A stretch of 38,572 nt of DNA from an uncultured Bacilli bacterium. Lineage in GTDB: Bacteria > Bacillota_I > Bacilli_A > RF39 > UBA660. Below are positions 17,077-25,878 of the stretch, in pieces (the stretch's first letter is position 1; every line of letters begins with the position of its first letter). Made by a program: the position numbers and the translations under genes. The notes under the pieces are model-generated. The model saw only the letters and a list, made by a program, of their open reading frames with translations, searched no databases and was not told where the DNA came from. The DNA is taken from contig CALVIZ010000009.1 in assembly GCA_944331865.1 (NCBI GenBank), positions 1-38,572 on the forward strand, written 5' to 3'.

Positions 17077-17545
17077 AGCAGTAGATTATTTTGGTTTTAT
17101 TTTATGGATAATTTATTTAATCTTATTTATGAATAGAGAAATAAAGCGAAAAAATAAGTTTTTAGAAGAATATAATTTTAAAATGCTTATAAATAAACCT
17201 TTTCATTTAATAAGAATAGATAGTGTATTTTTTTTGATTGTATATTTAATATATAGTAATTTATCAGATAATAGATTATTACCATATTTATATGTAATTA
17301 TAATGATAACTAATATTGTATATGTACTTTATGACATAGCAGATAATTACAAAACAGAAAAAACTACATTAAAAAATGAATTGTTTAATTTTTGTGCCAT
17401 TATTTTATTAGTTATAAGTATAGTATTATGTTTAATATTTAAAGTAGAATTAAATAATATTTGTATATTAACTCTAATTTTGAATTTATTTATCCCATTA
17501 TGGGTATGGTTTATAAATATAATCAAAAATAAATGTAATAAATGA
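17069..17545 (+). CDS. Polytopic membrane protein, unknown
   Basis: The protein is 158 residues starting at ATG 17069, where GGGAGAG lies just upstream; the reading frame continues back to a GTG at 17042 without a good site. About four to five hydrophobic segments are visible, at roughly 7-24, 50-65, 72-92, 110-128 and 131-150, separated by short charged loops. I see no family motif. It follows queH with an eight-base overlap and ends the murG operon. A role in the envelope is only suggested by the neighbours. Confidence 0.65.
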   Translation: MYKAVDYFGFILWIIYLILFMNREIKRKNKFLEEYNFKMLINKPFHLIRIDSVFFLIVYLIYSNLSDNRLLPYLYVIIMITNIVYVLYDIADNYKTEKTTLKNELFNFCAIILLVISIVLCLIFKVELNNICILTLILNLFIPLWVWFINIIKNKCNK

Positions 17546-17589
17546 TAATTTTAGTGTCTTAATATAATATTATAAGGTGGTGAGTAGAA

Positions 17590-17949
17590 ATGATTATAAC
17601 TGAACAAAACATAAGAAATTTTTTTAAAACTTTGACAGTAGAAGATATTGCAAATTCAGTTCACTTTTTTGGAATAGACTTTGATAACGAATCAATTGAA
17701 ACAATAATGCAAATTTTGAATATATTATATGAAGACGTAAAAACATTAAGAAATATAATTGATAGAGATTTTAAATCTCAAAATGGAGAACGGTTGCCAA
17801 AAGATGAACATACTCAAAGAATAATAATAAAAGATTGTAATAATAAAGAAACGGTTCTATTTAAAATATTAAGTAATGGGAATATCTATAATATGTTTAT
17901 AGAATTTAAATTTAATAATGGTAAAAAACCAGCAATTCCAGTAAAATAA
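17590..17949 (+). CDS. Small soluble protein, unknown
   Basis: This 119-residue protein is not recognised. It has an N-terminal helical part (NIRNFFKTLTVEDIANSVHFF, IMQILNILYEDVKTLRNII) and a C-terminal stretch predicted beta (RIIIKDCNNKETVLFKILSN, FIEFKFNN). No signal peptide or membrane helix is seen. AAGGTGGTGAG lies upstream of the ATG and TATAAT at 17563-17568. A terminator follows at 18008-18044, so it appears to be a short transcription unit. Confidence 0.65.
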   Translation: MIITEQNIRNFFKTLTVEDIANSVHFFGIDFDNESIETIMQILNILYEDVKTLRNIIDRDFKSQNGERLPKDEHTQRIIIKDCNNKETVLFKILSNGNIYNMFIEFKFNNGKKPAIPVK

Positions 17950-18007
17950 AGAGTTAATAGTAGAATAATAAAGAGTTGTATTTTTAACAAATTAAAAAAC
18001 TTAATTA

Positions 18008-18044
18008 AAAAAAGTCTAAAGAGTTGATTTTTTTAGACTTTTTT
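18008..18044 (+). terminator. Rho-independent terminator
   Basis: A 13-bp stem (18008-18020 with 18032-18044; core AGTCT/AGACT flanked by A and T runs) with an 11-base loop lies between the 119-residue gene and the secreted-protein gene. Because both arms end in A/T runs it can act on either strand. Confidence 0.75.
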
Positions 18045-18068
18045 GTTATTCTTAATATGGAGAGTAAT

Positions 18069-18701
18069 ATGAATAGAAAAACGAAGACAACATTACTTAT
18101 TATTTATATTTTAGCAATTTTTTCAATGGTAACCAGTGCAACAATGGCATATTTTACATATATTAAAGTGTCTAATGTATCTCCAATAATTAATACAAAT
18201 ACAGCTACCATTATGGATTGGTTAATTTTTGATGTAGGAAAACCAGTATATATTTTAGCAAATGATGCCAATTTTGGAAAAGATATGGGAAGTATAACAT
18301 CAAGTATGCAAGCAAGTGCAACATTAAAAGTAGAAAGTGCCGAATCGGTTACCAAAACATATTATTATAATTTAGAAATACCAAGTAATGAGTTTATATA
18401 TACAACAGAAGATCAACAAGCAGAATTACTAATCAAAGTAACAGATCCTACTGGTAAAGAACTAACTGAAATTCCCGGTTTAGAATATGTTGAAAGCCAA
18501 GGATATCAAGGATTTGACATAACAACTAAAAATGGCGATTTTTATATAGTAGAAAATTACAAAATTTCTACCAATACTATAGTAGAACACAAGTGGCAAG
18601 TAGAAATAATCCTTGTTAATTTAGATACAAATCAATATATGAATATAGGAAATGATTTTAATGGGGTTTTGAAAATGGAGAGTGTAAAAGGTAATGGATG
18701 A
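18069..18701 (+). CDS. Secreted camelysin/TasA-like surface protein
   Basis: The protein is 210 residues with a basic N terminus (MNRKTKTT), a hydrophobic signal segment of about 20 residues and the sequence TSATMAYFTYIKVSNVS, which resembles the signal-cleavage region of TasA/camelysin and SipW-processed proteins. The mature part is beta-rich (YYYNLEIPSNEFIYTTEDQQ, WQVEIILVNLD) and contains no catalytic motif. A fibre-forming or surface role is an inference from this pattern. The start is ATG 18069 with GGAGAG upstream. Its stop overlaps the next gene by eight bases. Confidence 0.65.
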   Translation: MNRKTKTTLLIIYILAIFSMVTSATMAYFTYIKVSNVSPIINTNTATIMDWLIFDVGKPVYILANDANFGKDMGSITSSMQASATLKVESAESVTKTYYYNLEIPSNEFIYTTEDQQAELLIKVTDPTGKELTEIPGLEYVESQGYQGFDITTKNGDFYIVENYKISTNTIVEHKWQVEIILVNLDTNQYMNIGNDFNGVLKMESVKGNG

Positions 18702-19068
18702 TTTACAAAAATATTTAAATAGTGAATATCAAAAAGAACATGATGACACAGTATTTTTAACTAATGAAGAACTAGCTAAAATGAATCCTGCAACTGAGTT
18801 AGATATTAAAATGGCTGATTATTTGTCAGAATATGAAAAAAGAGAAGCACTACATAGATTAATATCTGAAAAAAACCAAGAGATTATTAATTTACAGCAA
18901 GATATAGCTGATCTAGAAGTATTAATTAATGATTGTGGAAATAATAGTATGTTAAAATCAGAATATCGTCATGATATAATGGAAGATTATGTAGCCATAA
19001 GACTTTTAAAAGATGAATTAAGAAGTTTAGAACAAAAGTTAAGTGAAGGTCATGGTAGAAGTAGATAA
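18694..19068 (+). CDS. Helical coiled-coil protein, unknown
   Basis: The protein is 124 residues and mostly helical. The middle and end have heptad-like Leu/Ile spacing (RLISEKNQEIINLQQDIADLEVLIN, AIRLLKDELRSLEQKL), so it may form a helical hairpin or dimer. It ends HGRSR, comparable to the GKGR tail of the unknown at 7598-8020, which has a similar size and hairpin prediction. It overlaps the secreted-protein gene by eight bases and the recombinase gene by 17, so it is translated between them. Function unknown. Confidence 0.65.
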   Translation: MDDLQKYLNSEYQKEHDDTVFLTNEELAKMNPATELDIKMADYLSEYEKREALHRLISEKNQEIINLQQDIADLEVLINDCGNNSMLKSEYRHDIMEDYVAIRLLKDELRSLEQKLSEGHGRSR

Positions 19069-19906
19069 ATTTTTAAATTATTTAAAAAAAGAATTAAATT
19101 ATTCTGAAAATACAATAAATAGTTATAAATTAGACCTAGATAACTTTTTTCTTTTTGTCAAGAAAAACAAAATAAACTATTTAAAACTAACAAGTGAAGA
19201 TATAAGAAATTATTTAAAATATCTAGATGAATTAATGTTAAAAAACACTACTATATCTAGAAAAATTAGTGCATTAAGAAGTTTTTATAATTATTTATTA
19301 AATAAAAAATTAATTGATTTTAATATTTTTAGCAATATTAGAAATCCTAAACTAGAAAAGAAGTTACCTAATTATTTAAATTATGAAGAGTTAGCCAAAA
19401 TATTAGATAGTATTGATACATCCAGTGAAGATGGTTTAAAAAATAGATTATTAATTGAAATGTTGTATGCAACTGGCTGTCGAGTAAGTGAAATAGCAAA
19501 TATTAAAATAGAAGATATTAATTTTAGTAATAATTCTATAAGGGTGATAGGGAAAGGAAATAAAGAAAGAATAGTTTATTTTGGAGAATATGCAAGATTT
19601 TATTTGAATAAATATATTGAAGGACATAAAAGAGAATATTTATTTGATAATAAAAATAATGAAAAATTAAATATTCATGAAATTGAATACATGGTTAAAG
19701 AAATTGTTAAAAATTTAGCATTAAAAACGCATGTAACCCCACATACATTAAGACATACATTTGCCACACATTTACTTAATAATGGTGCTGATATTAAAAC
19801 AGTTCAAGAATTATTAGGACATTCGAGTTTAAATACAACAGGAATATATACCCATGTATCAAATGCCCGAATTAAAGAAATATATTTAAAGACATTTAAC
19901 AGATAG
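19052..19906 (+). CDS. XerC/XerD-type tyrosine recombinase
   Basis: This is a 284-residue site-specific recombinase. It has the N-terminal SAM-like core-binding domain (NYSENTINSYKLDLDNFF...ISRKISALRSFYNYL) and a catalytic domain with R144 (GCRVSEI), K168 (GKGNKER), H231 and R234 (HTLRHTFATHLL), H257 (LGHSSL) and nucleophile Y266 (TTGIYTHV). The length and the absence of phage context suggest the housekeeping dimer-resolution enzyme, though XerC and XerD cannot be told apart here. The start is ATG 19052; GAAGGT is very close, so an upstream GTG at 19043 is also possible. Confidence 0.88.
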   Translation: MVEVDKFLNYLKKELNYSENTINSYKLDLDNFFLFVKKNKINYLKLTSEDIRNYLKYLDELMLKNTTISRKISALRSFYNYLLNKKLIDFNIFSNIRNPKLEKKLPNYLNYEELAKILDSIDTSSEDGLKNRLLIEMLYATGCRVSEIANIKIEDINFSNNSIRVIGKGNKERIVYFGEYARFYLNKYIEGHKREYLFDNKNNEKLNIHEIEYMVKEIVKNLALKTHVTPHTLRHTFATHLLNNGADIKTVQELLGHSSLNTTGIYTHVSNARIKEIYLKTFNR

Positions 19907-19916
19907 AAAGGACAAT

Positions 19917-20801
19917 ATGGAAAAAATATTAGAATGTAAAAATTTACATAAGAAATTTGGTAAAAAAGAAATATTAAAAGGAGTATCATTTACAATAGCT
20001 GAAGGTGATATATTAGCATTTATTGGACCAAATGGTAGTGGTAAGACAACAACAATAAAATTAATTTTAGGCTTACAAAAGATAAATGCTGGAGAAGTTA
20101 TAATTAATGGTTATGACATAAAAAAAGATTTTGAAAACGCTATTAATAAGGTTGGGGCAATAGTTGAAAATCCCGATTTTTACATGTATCTAACAGGATA
20201 TCAAAATTTAAGATTAATAGCAAATTGTTATGAAAACATAACAGGAGAAGACATTAATAAAATAGTAAAATATGTTGGCTTAGAAAAAAGAATAAATGAT
20301 AAAGTAAGCAAATATTCATTAGGCATGAGACAACGATTAGGGATAGCAAGAGCATTACTAAACAAGCCTAATATATTAATATTAGATGAACCAACTAATG
20401 GTTTAGATCCGGAAGGTATAAAAGATTTAAGAGTATTACTTAAAAAATTAGCAAGTGAAGGAATGGGAATATTAATATCGAGTCATAATCTTGCTGAATT
20501 AGAAAGTTTTTGTAATAAGGTCTGTATTATAGATAATGGTGCTATAATTGAAACTAGTGAAGTTACAGAACTAAAAAAACACGAAAATCAATTTATATTT
20601 AATGTTAGCGATACAAAAACTTTAAATATTAAAAGTGCCTATGATATAACAAAAAATACATTTAAAATAAATGGTGATAAAGAACTAATTGCAAGTATTA
20701 TTAAAAAACTAGTAAAAGAAAATATAGATATTTATGAAGTAAAACAAACTGAACTTACATTAGAAGAAGCATTTTTACAAAAAACTAGAGGTGACAAATG
20801 A
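19917..20801 (+). CDS. ABC-2 type exporter ATP-binding protein
   Basis: This is the nucleotide-binding subunit of a heteromeric ABC transporter. It has Walker A GPNGSGKTT (37-45), the ABC signature in the YSLGMRQRLGIARALL form typical of ABC-2 exporters, Walker B ILILDEPTNGLDPEG, and the H-loop ISSHNLAELE. A C-terminal domain of about 70 residues follows. AAAGGA lies before the ATG. Its stop and the start of the permease overlap (ATGA), so the two form one transporter. The cargo is unknown; self-protection against peptide antibiotics or lipid export are both possible. Confidence 0.92.
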   Translation: MEKILECKNLHKKFGKKEILKGVSFTIAEGDILAFIGPNGSGKTTTIKLILGLQKINAGEVIINGYDIKKDFENAINKVGAIVENPDFYMYLTGYQNLRLIANCYENITGEDINKIVKYVGLEKRINDKVSKYSLGMRQRLGIARALLNKPNILILDEPTNGLDPEGIKDLRVLLKKLASEGMGILISSHNLAELESFCNKVCIIDNGAIIETSEVTELKKHENQFIFNVSDTKTLNIKSAYDITKNTFKINGDKELIASIIKKLVKENIDIYEVKQTELTLEEAFLQKTRGDK

Positions 20802-22234
20802 TAAGATTAATTAAAAACGAACTGTTTCGAATAATGCATAAAAAAAGCACCATAATATTTTTAATTATTGCTCTTATATATATATTATTAACTAATATAA
20901 TATATAAAAAAAGTGATATGTTAAATTCATTAAATTATGTAACTGATTATTACTATTATGACATTGAAACAGCCAAAGAATATTTAAATGAAACGGCACC
21001 AACAATTGAAAATGCATTAGAATATGCAGAATACAAATCATTTGTAGATGCTTATAATTTAGCAATAAATTATAAAGAGGAATCATGGCAATATAAAAAA
21101 TATATGGAAGAATACAAAAATATAGATAATAATTATATATTTGCAACTATTAACAATGATTTTGAAGAAGCAAATAAATATAAAGTAATTTTAGATGAAA
21201 TAAAAGAAAATATAGACAACAATGATTGGCATTATTTTGTAAATAATAAGATTAATGAATTAAAAGAAGATAAACAATTATATACCGAATTAATGGCAGA
21301 GAATAAAAATAATGAAGAAATAATATATTATCAAAAAGAAATATTAAAAGCAGAAGAAGAAATTAAGTTAAACGAATATCGTCTTAAAGAAGACATTTGT
21401 TATGGCAATGATTATATAAACACAGCTATAGCCGAAATTAAAAATTTATTGTTTGGTTATGCAGAATATACTATTGGAAAAAATAGTGATTATGAAGAAG
21501 ATTTTATAACTTATAATAAAAATCAGTATATATTACAAGAAAAAGAAGATATTAATAATAGGCAAACATTAAGAGGGATACTAATTAACTTTTTTGGAGA
21601 ATATTCATTTTTAATATTAGTATTTGTCATTATGATTGCTGGGGGATTAGTTAGTGAAGAATTTAATAAAGGAACGATTAAAAGTCTATTAATTATTCCT
21701 AAGAAAAGAGAGAAAATATTACTAGCAAAATATATAAGTGCAATATTATTTATTCCATTAGTTATCTTAATATTATTTATAGTTCAATTCCTAATCGGAG
21801 GTATTTTCTTTGGATATAGTTCATTAAATATACCGGTAATTGTATATAACTTAGCAGAAAAGCAAATAGAAACAATAAATGTATTTAAGTATTTTGGTTT
21901 ATATTTTATTACAAGTTTCCCAAAGATACTTTTACTTACAACATTAGCATTTGCTTGTTCGGTAATTTTAAATAATACAGCATTTGCTATTGCCTTAACA
22001 TTCTGTGGAATAATAGCTAGTGACTTAATAAATAGTTTTGCATTATTTTATGAAGTAAAAATATTAAACTATTTTGTAACAACTAATTGGAATTTTTCAG
22101 AATTCTTATTCGGAGGAACATCTACATATGGCAATTCACTAACACATTCTATAATAGTATGTTTAATGTATTTAGTAATAATGATAATTGCAATGTTTAT
22201 AGTATTTAAGAAAAAAGATGTAAAAAATGTATAG
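20798..22234 (+). CDS. ABC-2 type exporter permease
   Basis: The protein is 478 residues. One membrane helix lies at about 18-35, then a large, Tyr/Asn/Glu-rich extracytoplasmic domain of about 210 residues, then five further hydrophobic segments (about 266-288, 314-345, 375-395, 398-415, 450-472). GGLVSEEFNKGTIKSLLIIPKKR is typical of ABC-2 permeases and contacts the ATPase. It overlaps the ATPase gene by four bases. The big external domain suggests recognition of an extracellular ligand such as a lantibiotic-like peptide; this is an inference. Confidence 0.88.
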   Translation: MIRLIKNELFRIMHKKSTIIFLIIALIYILLTNIIYKKSDMLNSLNYVTDYYYYDIETAKEYLNETAPTIENALEYAEYKSFVDAYNLAINYKEESWQYKKYMEEYKNIDNNYIFATINNDFEEANKYKVILDEIKENIDNNDWHYFVNNKINELKEDKQLYTELMAENKNNEEIIYYQKEILKAEEEIKLNEYRLKEDICYGNDYINTAIAEIKNLLFGYAEYTIGKNSDYEEDFITYNKNQYILQEKEDINNRQTLRGILINFFGEYSFLILVFVIMIAGGLVSEEFNKGTIKSLLIIPKKREKILLAKYISAILFIPLVILILFIVQFLIGGIFFGYSSLNIPVIVYNLAEKQIETINVFKYFGLYFITSFPKILLLTTLAFACSVILNNTAFAIALTFCGIIASDLINSFALFYEVKILNYFVTTNWNFSEFLFGGTSTYGNSLTHSIIVCLMYLVIMIIAMFIVFKKKDVKNV

Positions 22235-22246
22235 AAGGTAGTAGAT

Positions 22247-23461
22247 ATGAAATTTAAATTAAAGCAAGGTAAATTTATTAATGTTTTTTGGACAATAATA
22301 TTTGGCCTTGCTTTAATTGTATGTATATTTACTAATAGTTATTTGCATAGATTATCAGATAGTTATAAAGAATCAACTACAGTAATAAAAACTGATAAAA
22401 ACAAAGAAAGAAACACAATTATAGATGAATATATTAAAAGTATACCTGAAGGGTTATTAATTGATGTAATAAATATAAAAAATAGTATAACTTCGATATT
22501 ATTAGAAGAAGAAGGTAAATACAAAAGTATTTTATTTGATTATCAAACAGGGGAAGAAATTAATATAAAAAAAATAATTAAAGAAGAAAAAGAAGAAGAA
22601 TTTTACAATAAAATAAGGGAACTTTTATATTTAAAGTATCCAGTATTTATTGCTCAAGTATTAGATAAAAAAGATGGTACTGATGTATATTTTATGAAAG
22701 ATAATGAATTAATAATTTACTATTATGATTATAAAATAACACCAGAAGTAAAAGAGGATTTATACTTAACAATAAATTACAATGAAATAAACGAATATAT
22801 AAATATTAGTTTAAATTTAGATAGTGAACATCAAAATGAAGATGGCAATATGATAAATCCTGCTAAGAAACAAATTGCAATAACCTTTGATGATGGTCCA
22901 GGAAATTATACTGAAGAATTAGTAGATATTTTAAAAGATAATAAAGCAAGATCAACATTCTTTATTTTAGGTATAAATATTATTGGTCATGAAGAAGTTT
23001 TAAAAAAATCTTTTGCAAATGGCAATGAAATTGGTTATCATTCATATAATCATCAAAACTTTTTACGGCAAGAAATAGATGAAATAATAGTTGAATTTAA
23101 TAAAAGTAATGAAGAATTAATTGCAGCAATTGGAAGTGGATTTACTTTAATAAGGCCACCATATGGATCAATAAATGAGAAAATAAAAGAATCTTTAGAT
23201 TTACCAATTATATTATGGAATATAGATACTGAAGACTGGCGATATAAAGATCCAGATTATTTAGTGAAATATGTTTTAGAAAATGTAAAAGAAGATTCTA
23301 TAATATTATTTCATGATATACATAAAACAAGTGTTGAAGCAATAGAGAAATTATTACCATATTTATATGTCGATGGTTATCAATTAGTTACAATATCGGA
23401 TTTAGCAAACAATAATGGCATAACATTAGAAGCGCACAAAAGTTATCGATATTTTTCTTAA
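22247..23461 (+). CDS. Membrane-anchored polysaccharide deacetylase (NodB domain)
   Basis: This is a CE4-family esterase, probably deacetylating peptidoglycan GlcNAc or another surface glycan outside the cell. A membrane helix lies at about 14-33, followed by a domain of about 170 residues resembling the DUF3298/PdaC-like lead domain, and then the NodB domain. Its motifs are AITFDDGPGNYTEELV (catalytic Asp and metal Asp), GYHSYNHQNF (metal His pair), RPPYGSIN, ILWNIDTEDWRYKD and IILFHDIH. GAAGG precedes the ATG. It abuts the ABC permease gene and overlaps the convergent membrane-protein gene by four bases, without a visible terminator. Confidence 0.9.
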   Translation: MKFKLKQGKFINVFWTIIFGLALIVCIFTNSYLHRLSDSYKESTTVIKTDKNKERNTIIDEYIKSIPEGLLIDVINIKNSITSILLEEEGKYKSILFDYQTGEEINIKKIIKEEKEEEFYNKIRELLYLKYPVFIAQVLDKKDGTDVYFMKDNELIIYYYDYKITPEVKEDLYLTINYNEINEYINISLNLDSEHQNEDGNMINPAKKQIAITFDDGPGNYTEELVDILKDNKARSTFFILGINIIGHEEVLKKSFANGNEIGYHSYNHQNFLRQEIDEIIVEFNKSNEELIAAIGSGFTLIRPPYGSINEKIKESLDLPIILWNIDTEDWRYKDPDYLVKYVLENVKEDSIILFHDIHKTSVEAIEKLLPYLYVDGYQLVTISDLANNNGITLEAHKSYRYFS

Positions 23462-23829
23462 ACAAATCCAATTTCATCAAGTTCATTAGTTGATGCTTCC
23501 TGAACCAAATATATTGCACCCCCAATAAGAAATAATAAGGCAGCTATTAATTTTAAAAAAGTATTACGATAATTATTATTATTAAAATTTTTTTCCATAT
23601 TATTTAAATCTTTAGTAATAGTTAAAACAAAATATAAATATATAAAAAAAGCAACTAAAAAAATAGCAATATGAATTGCTTTTTGTTTGCCATAAGAGTA
23701 TTTATTTTTAGTTAAAACATAATCTTTTTCATAATAATTAGCAAGTATTGCAAAAGTCGCAATAAAGAAATATATTATCCATATTATATTTTCATTATTA
23801 AGTTTATTTAATCGATTAAATACATCCAT
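23458..23829 (-). CDS. Small membrane protein, unknown
   Basis: The protein is 123 residues with about four predicted membrane segments (IIWIIYFFIATFAILANYY, AIHIAIFLVAFFIYLYFVL, FLKLIAALLFLIGGAIYLV and one weaker). No recognised motif is seen. No convincing ribosome binding site precedes the ATG, and only 13 bases separate it from the upstream gene of the same strand, so translation is probably coupled. It is the last gene of the minus-strand group that begins with the DHH phosphoesterase. Confidence 0.6.
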   Translation of the reverse strand: MDVFNRLNKLNNENIIWIIYFFIATFAILANYYEKDYVLTKNKYSYGKQKAIHIAIFLVAFFIYLYFVLTITKDLNNMEKNFNNNNYRNTFLKLIAALLFLIGGAIYLVQEASTNELDEIGFV

Positions 23830-23842
23830 ATTTAATCATATG

Positions 23843-24163
23843 CTATTTTTTCTTTTTACTTGTTTTTTTAGGATTATTTATCATATAAGCATTACATTGT
23901 TTAACTTTAGCGTAATACCGTCCTCCCAAAAATAAAATTGCAAACAAGCCAAAGATAATTCCTAAAACAATTTTTGAAATATTATTATTATCCATAATAC
24001 CATCTATTAAGAAATAAATTGAAAAGCCAAACAATGCTATGCCATAAACCAATAAACGATTAAGTCTTACTTTTATATTGTGACCATAATCGGTGTTAAA
24101 AAATTCTTTAGCAACTTCCTTTTTAGTACTTTTCGAAGCTCTTTGATACTTATTTTTTTCCAT
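23843..24163 (-). CDS. Small two-helix membrane protein, unknown
   Basis: The protein is 106 residues starting at the ATG whose plus coordinates are 24161-24163, with AGGTGAT just upstream. A basic, Lys/Thr-rich N terminus precedes two hydrophobic helices (LLVYGIALFGFSIYFLIDGIM and IVLGIIFGLFAILFLGGRYY), and the C terminus is very basic (NPKKTSKKKK). The function is unknown. It follows the DHH phosphoesterase gene by about 20 bases on the same strand and is likely cotranscribed with it. Confidence 0.65.
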   Translation of the reverse strand: MEKNKYQRASKSTKKEVAKEFFNTDYGHNIKVRLNRLLVYGIALFGFSIYFLIDGIMDNNNISKIVLGIIFGLFAILFLGGRYYAKVKQCNAYMINNPKKTSKKKK

Positions 24164-24183
24164 ACAAATCACCTAACATTATT

Positions 24184-25173
24184 TTAAGATATAAATTTAC
24201 ATTTAGCAAGATATTTTAAACTATCTTCTTTTGTCATAGTTTTAGCTTTCTCACTTTGTTCTTTAGTTATATTTACAGATGAGGCATTTTTATGTCCACC
24301 ACCCCCATAAATTTCAGTCAATTTATTTACATCAAAATTATTATCAATAGAGCGATAAGATTTTTGTCCAAAGCCTTTATCCATTGCAACAATTACAATA
24401 TATTTAATATTATTGGGATTTTTTTCCTTTTTAATATAATCAGCAATTTCATTGCGATATTCATAATTTGCATATAAAATACCAAATTTGTAATTAAATT
24501 CATCGTATAAATATAAAATATCATTAAAGTAAGTAGCTAAAATATTTTGATATTCTTCCTGTTTATCTTTAATAATATTTAATTCTTTATCTGTAAAATA
24601 AAATTTTTGTCTACTTTTTAAAAGCTTATTAAAAATTGAAAAAATATATTCATCTACACCATAGGCATTAAATAAAATTGCCAAGTTGTGAGCTTTTAAA
24701 CCTTTCATTTTTTTCTTTTTCCATTCCCAGGTATCTTCTAATCTAGTTAATTCAACAAATTCTTTTAAAAGATTATTTTCATTTAAAAAACTATTTTTAA
24801 TAAGATATTTATAAAATAATTGAGTAGCACAAGTTTTGCCATTTTCATTTTCTTCAACTATTATAGAAAAATCATATTTATTTAAGTTATTATTAATTGA
24901 AGCTTGATGATGATCAAATATCCATAGTTTATTTTTCAAATTTGAATTAGCAACAATACTTAATAAAGGTTCTTGTAAAGCTAAATCGGTTATATAAATT
25001 TTATCATATTGTTTAAATAAATCATTATCAAGATAATATTTAAATATAGAAGATAATGAATTAAAATTAGGACATAGCTCATAATCAACATTTAAGAAAG
25101 CTAATTTTGCTAAAATAACACAATTAATACCATCAATATCACTTTGATGACTAAAAATTAAATACTTATTCAT
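24184..25173 (-). CDS. DHH-family phosphoesterase
   Basis: This is a predicted cytoplasmic phosphodiesterase of the DHH/DHHA1 superfamily (NrnA, GdpP, RecJ relatives) with 329 residues. Motifs are FSHQSDIDG (metal Asp 12 and 14), ITDLAL, FDHHQAS (DHH at 87-89) and the DHHA1-type glycine stretch GGGGHKNASSV near 291-299. It might degrade nanoRNA or cyclic dinucleotides; no membrane or PAS domain is present, which argues against GdpP. AGGTG lies upstream of the ATG. It heads a three-gene minus-strand unit divergent from the gene at 25240. Confidence 0.85.
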   Translation of the reverse strand: MNKYLIFSHQSDIDGINCVILAKLAFLNVDYELCPNFNSLSSIFKYYLDNDLFKQYDKIYITDLALQEPLLSIVANSNLKNKLWIFDHHQASINNNLNKYDFSIIVEENENGKTCATQLFYKYLIKNSFLNENNLLKEFVELTRLEDTWEWKKKKMKGLKAHNLAILFNAYGVDEYIFSIFNKLLKSRQKFYFTDKELNIIKDKQEEYQNILATYFNDILYLYDEFNYKFGILYANYEYRNEIADYIKKEKNPNNIKYIVIVAMDKGFGQKSYRSIDNNFDVNKLTEIYGGGGHKNASSVNITKEQSEKAKTMTKEDSLKYLAKCKFIS

Positions 25174-25239
25174 AAATCTACACCTATAAATATTTTACTA
25201 TAAATTTTTTTGTGATAAAATAGTAAAAAGGTGATAATT

Positions 25240-25830
25240 ATGTCAGAAATTAGTGTTCATGTACGATTATATATGTTAATAGAAATAATATATTTTGATA
25301 TTATTAGTCTATATTTAGATAGCGATTTACCCGAAACATTTTGGGATTATGAAATTTATTGTAATGGTAAACTAATAAAAAAGTTTAATAACCCTATATT
25401 AAATAAAAATAATAGTTATGAATTTACTTTTACAACAACAGTAGAAAATAAAGAAAAAGTTCAAAGTTTAACGTTACATGATTATTTTAAAAACTTTATA
25501 ACATTAGAAAATAGTACAAAAGCGCAATTTACTCCAATTTATACTACTGATTTATTAACTGCCCTTTTCTGCAGCAATAAAATATATGTTATTAAAAATG
25601 ATGGTAGTGATTTTAAAGAAGAAGATTATGAAGAAATATTAAGTATTAGAAATCAAATATTAAGTGATTATATTGATAATTTTGGACCAATAAGTTATTT
25701 AAATGATATGGACAGTATATCATCTGCAGATGGCAAAATATATAAACTAAATTTTAATGGTTTAAATTTTGAACAAGGAATAGTAGAAGAAGATGCAAGT
25801 ATAAAATTAAACCATATCTTACCAACTTAA
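25240..25830 (+). CDS. Protein of unknown function
   Basis: The protein is 196 residues and not recognised. The N-terminal half looks beta-rich and domain-like (ETFWDYEIYCNGKLIKKFNNP, SYEFTFTTTVENKEKVQSLTL) and the C-terminal half is mixed with an acidic helix (FKEEDYEEILSIRNQIL). No signal peptide is obvious, but MLIEIIYFDIISLYL near the N terminus is hydrophobic. The start at ATG 25240 follows AAGGTGAT (25228-25235); an in-frame GTG at 25231 lies inside that site. It is divergent from the DHH gene. Confidence 0.65.
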   Translation: MSEISVHVRLYMLIEIIYFDIISLYLDSDLPETFWDYEIYCNGKLIKKFNNPILNKNNSYEFTFTTTVENKEKVQSLTLHDYFKNFITLENSTKAQFTPIYTTDLLTALFCSNKIYVIKNDGSDFKEEDYEEILSIRNQILSDYIDNFGPISYLNDMDSISSADGKIYKLNFNGLNFEQGIVEEDASIKLNHILPT

Positions 25831-25878
25831 TATAGTAAATTAATTAAATATATGATAGAATTAAAAAGAGGAGCAAAG

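Noticed and set aside
13803-19906. Mycoplasma-type genetic code with TGA as Trp
   Set aside because: TGA ends murG and the ABC ATPase with correct family lengths, and Trp is encoded by TGG throughout.
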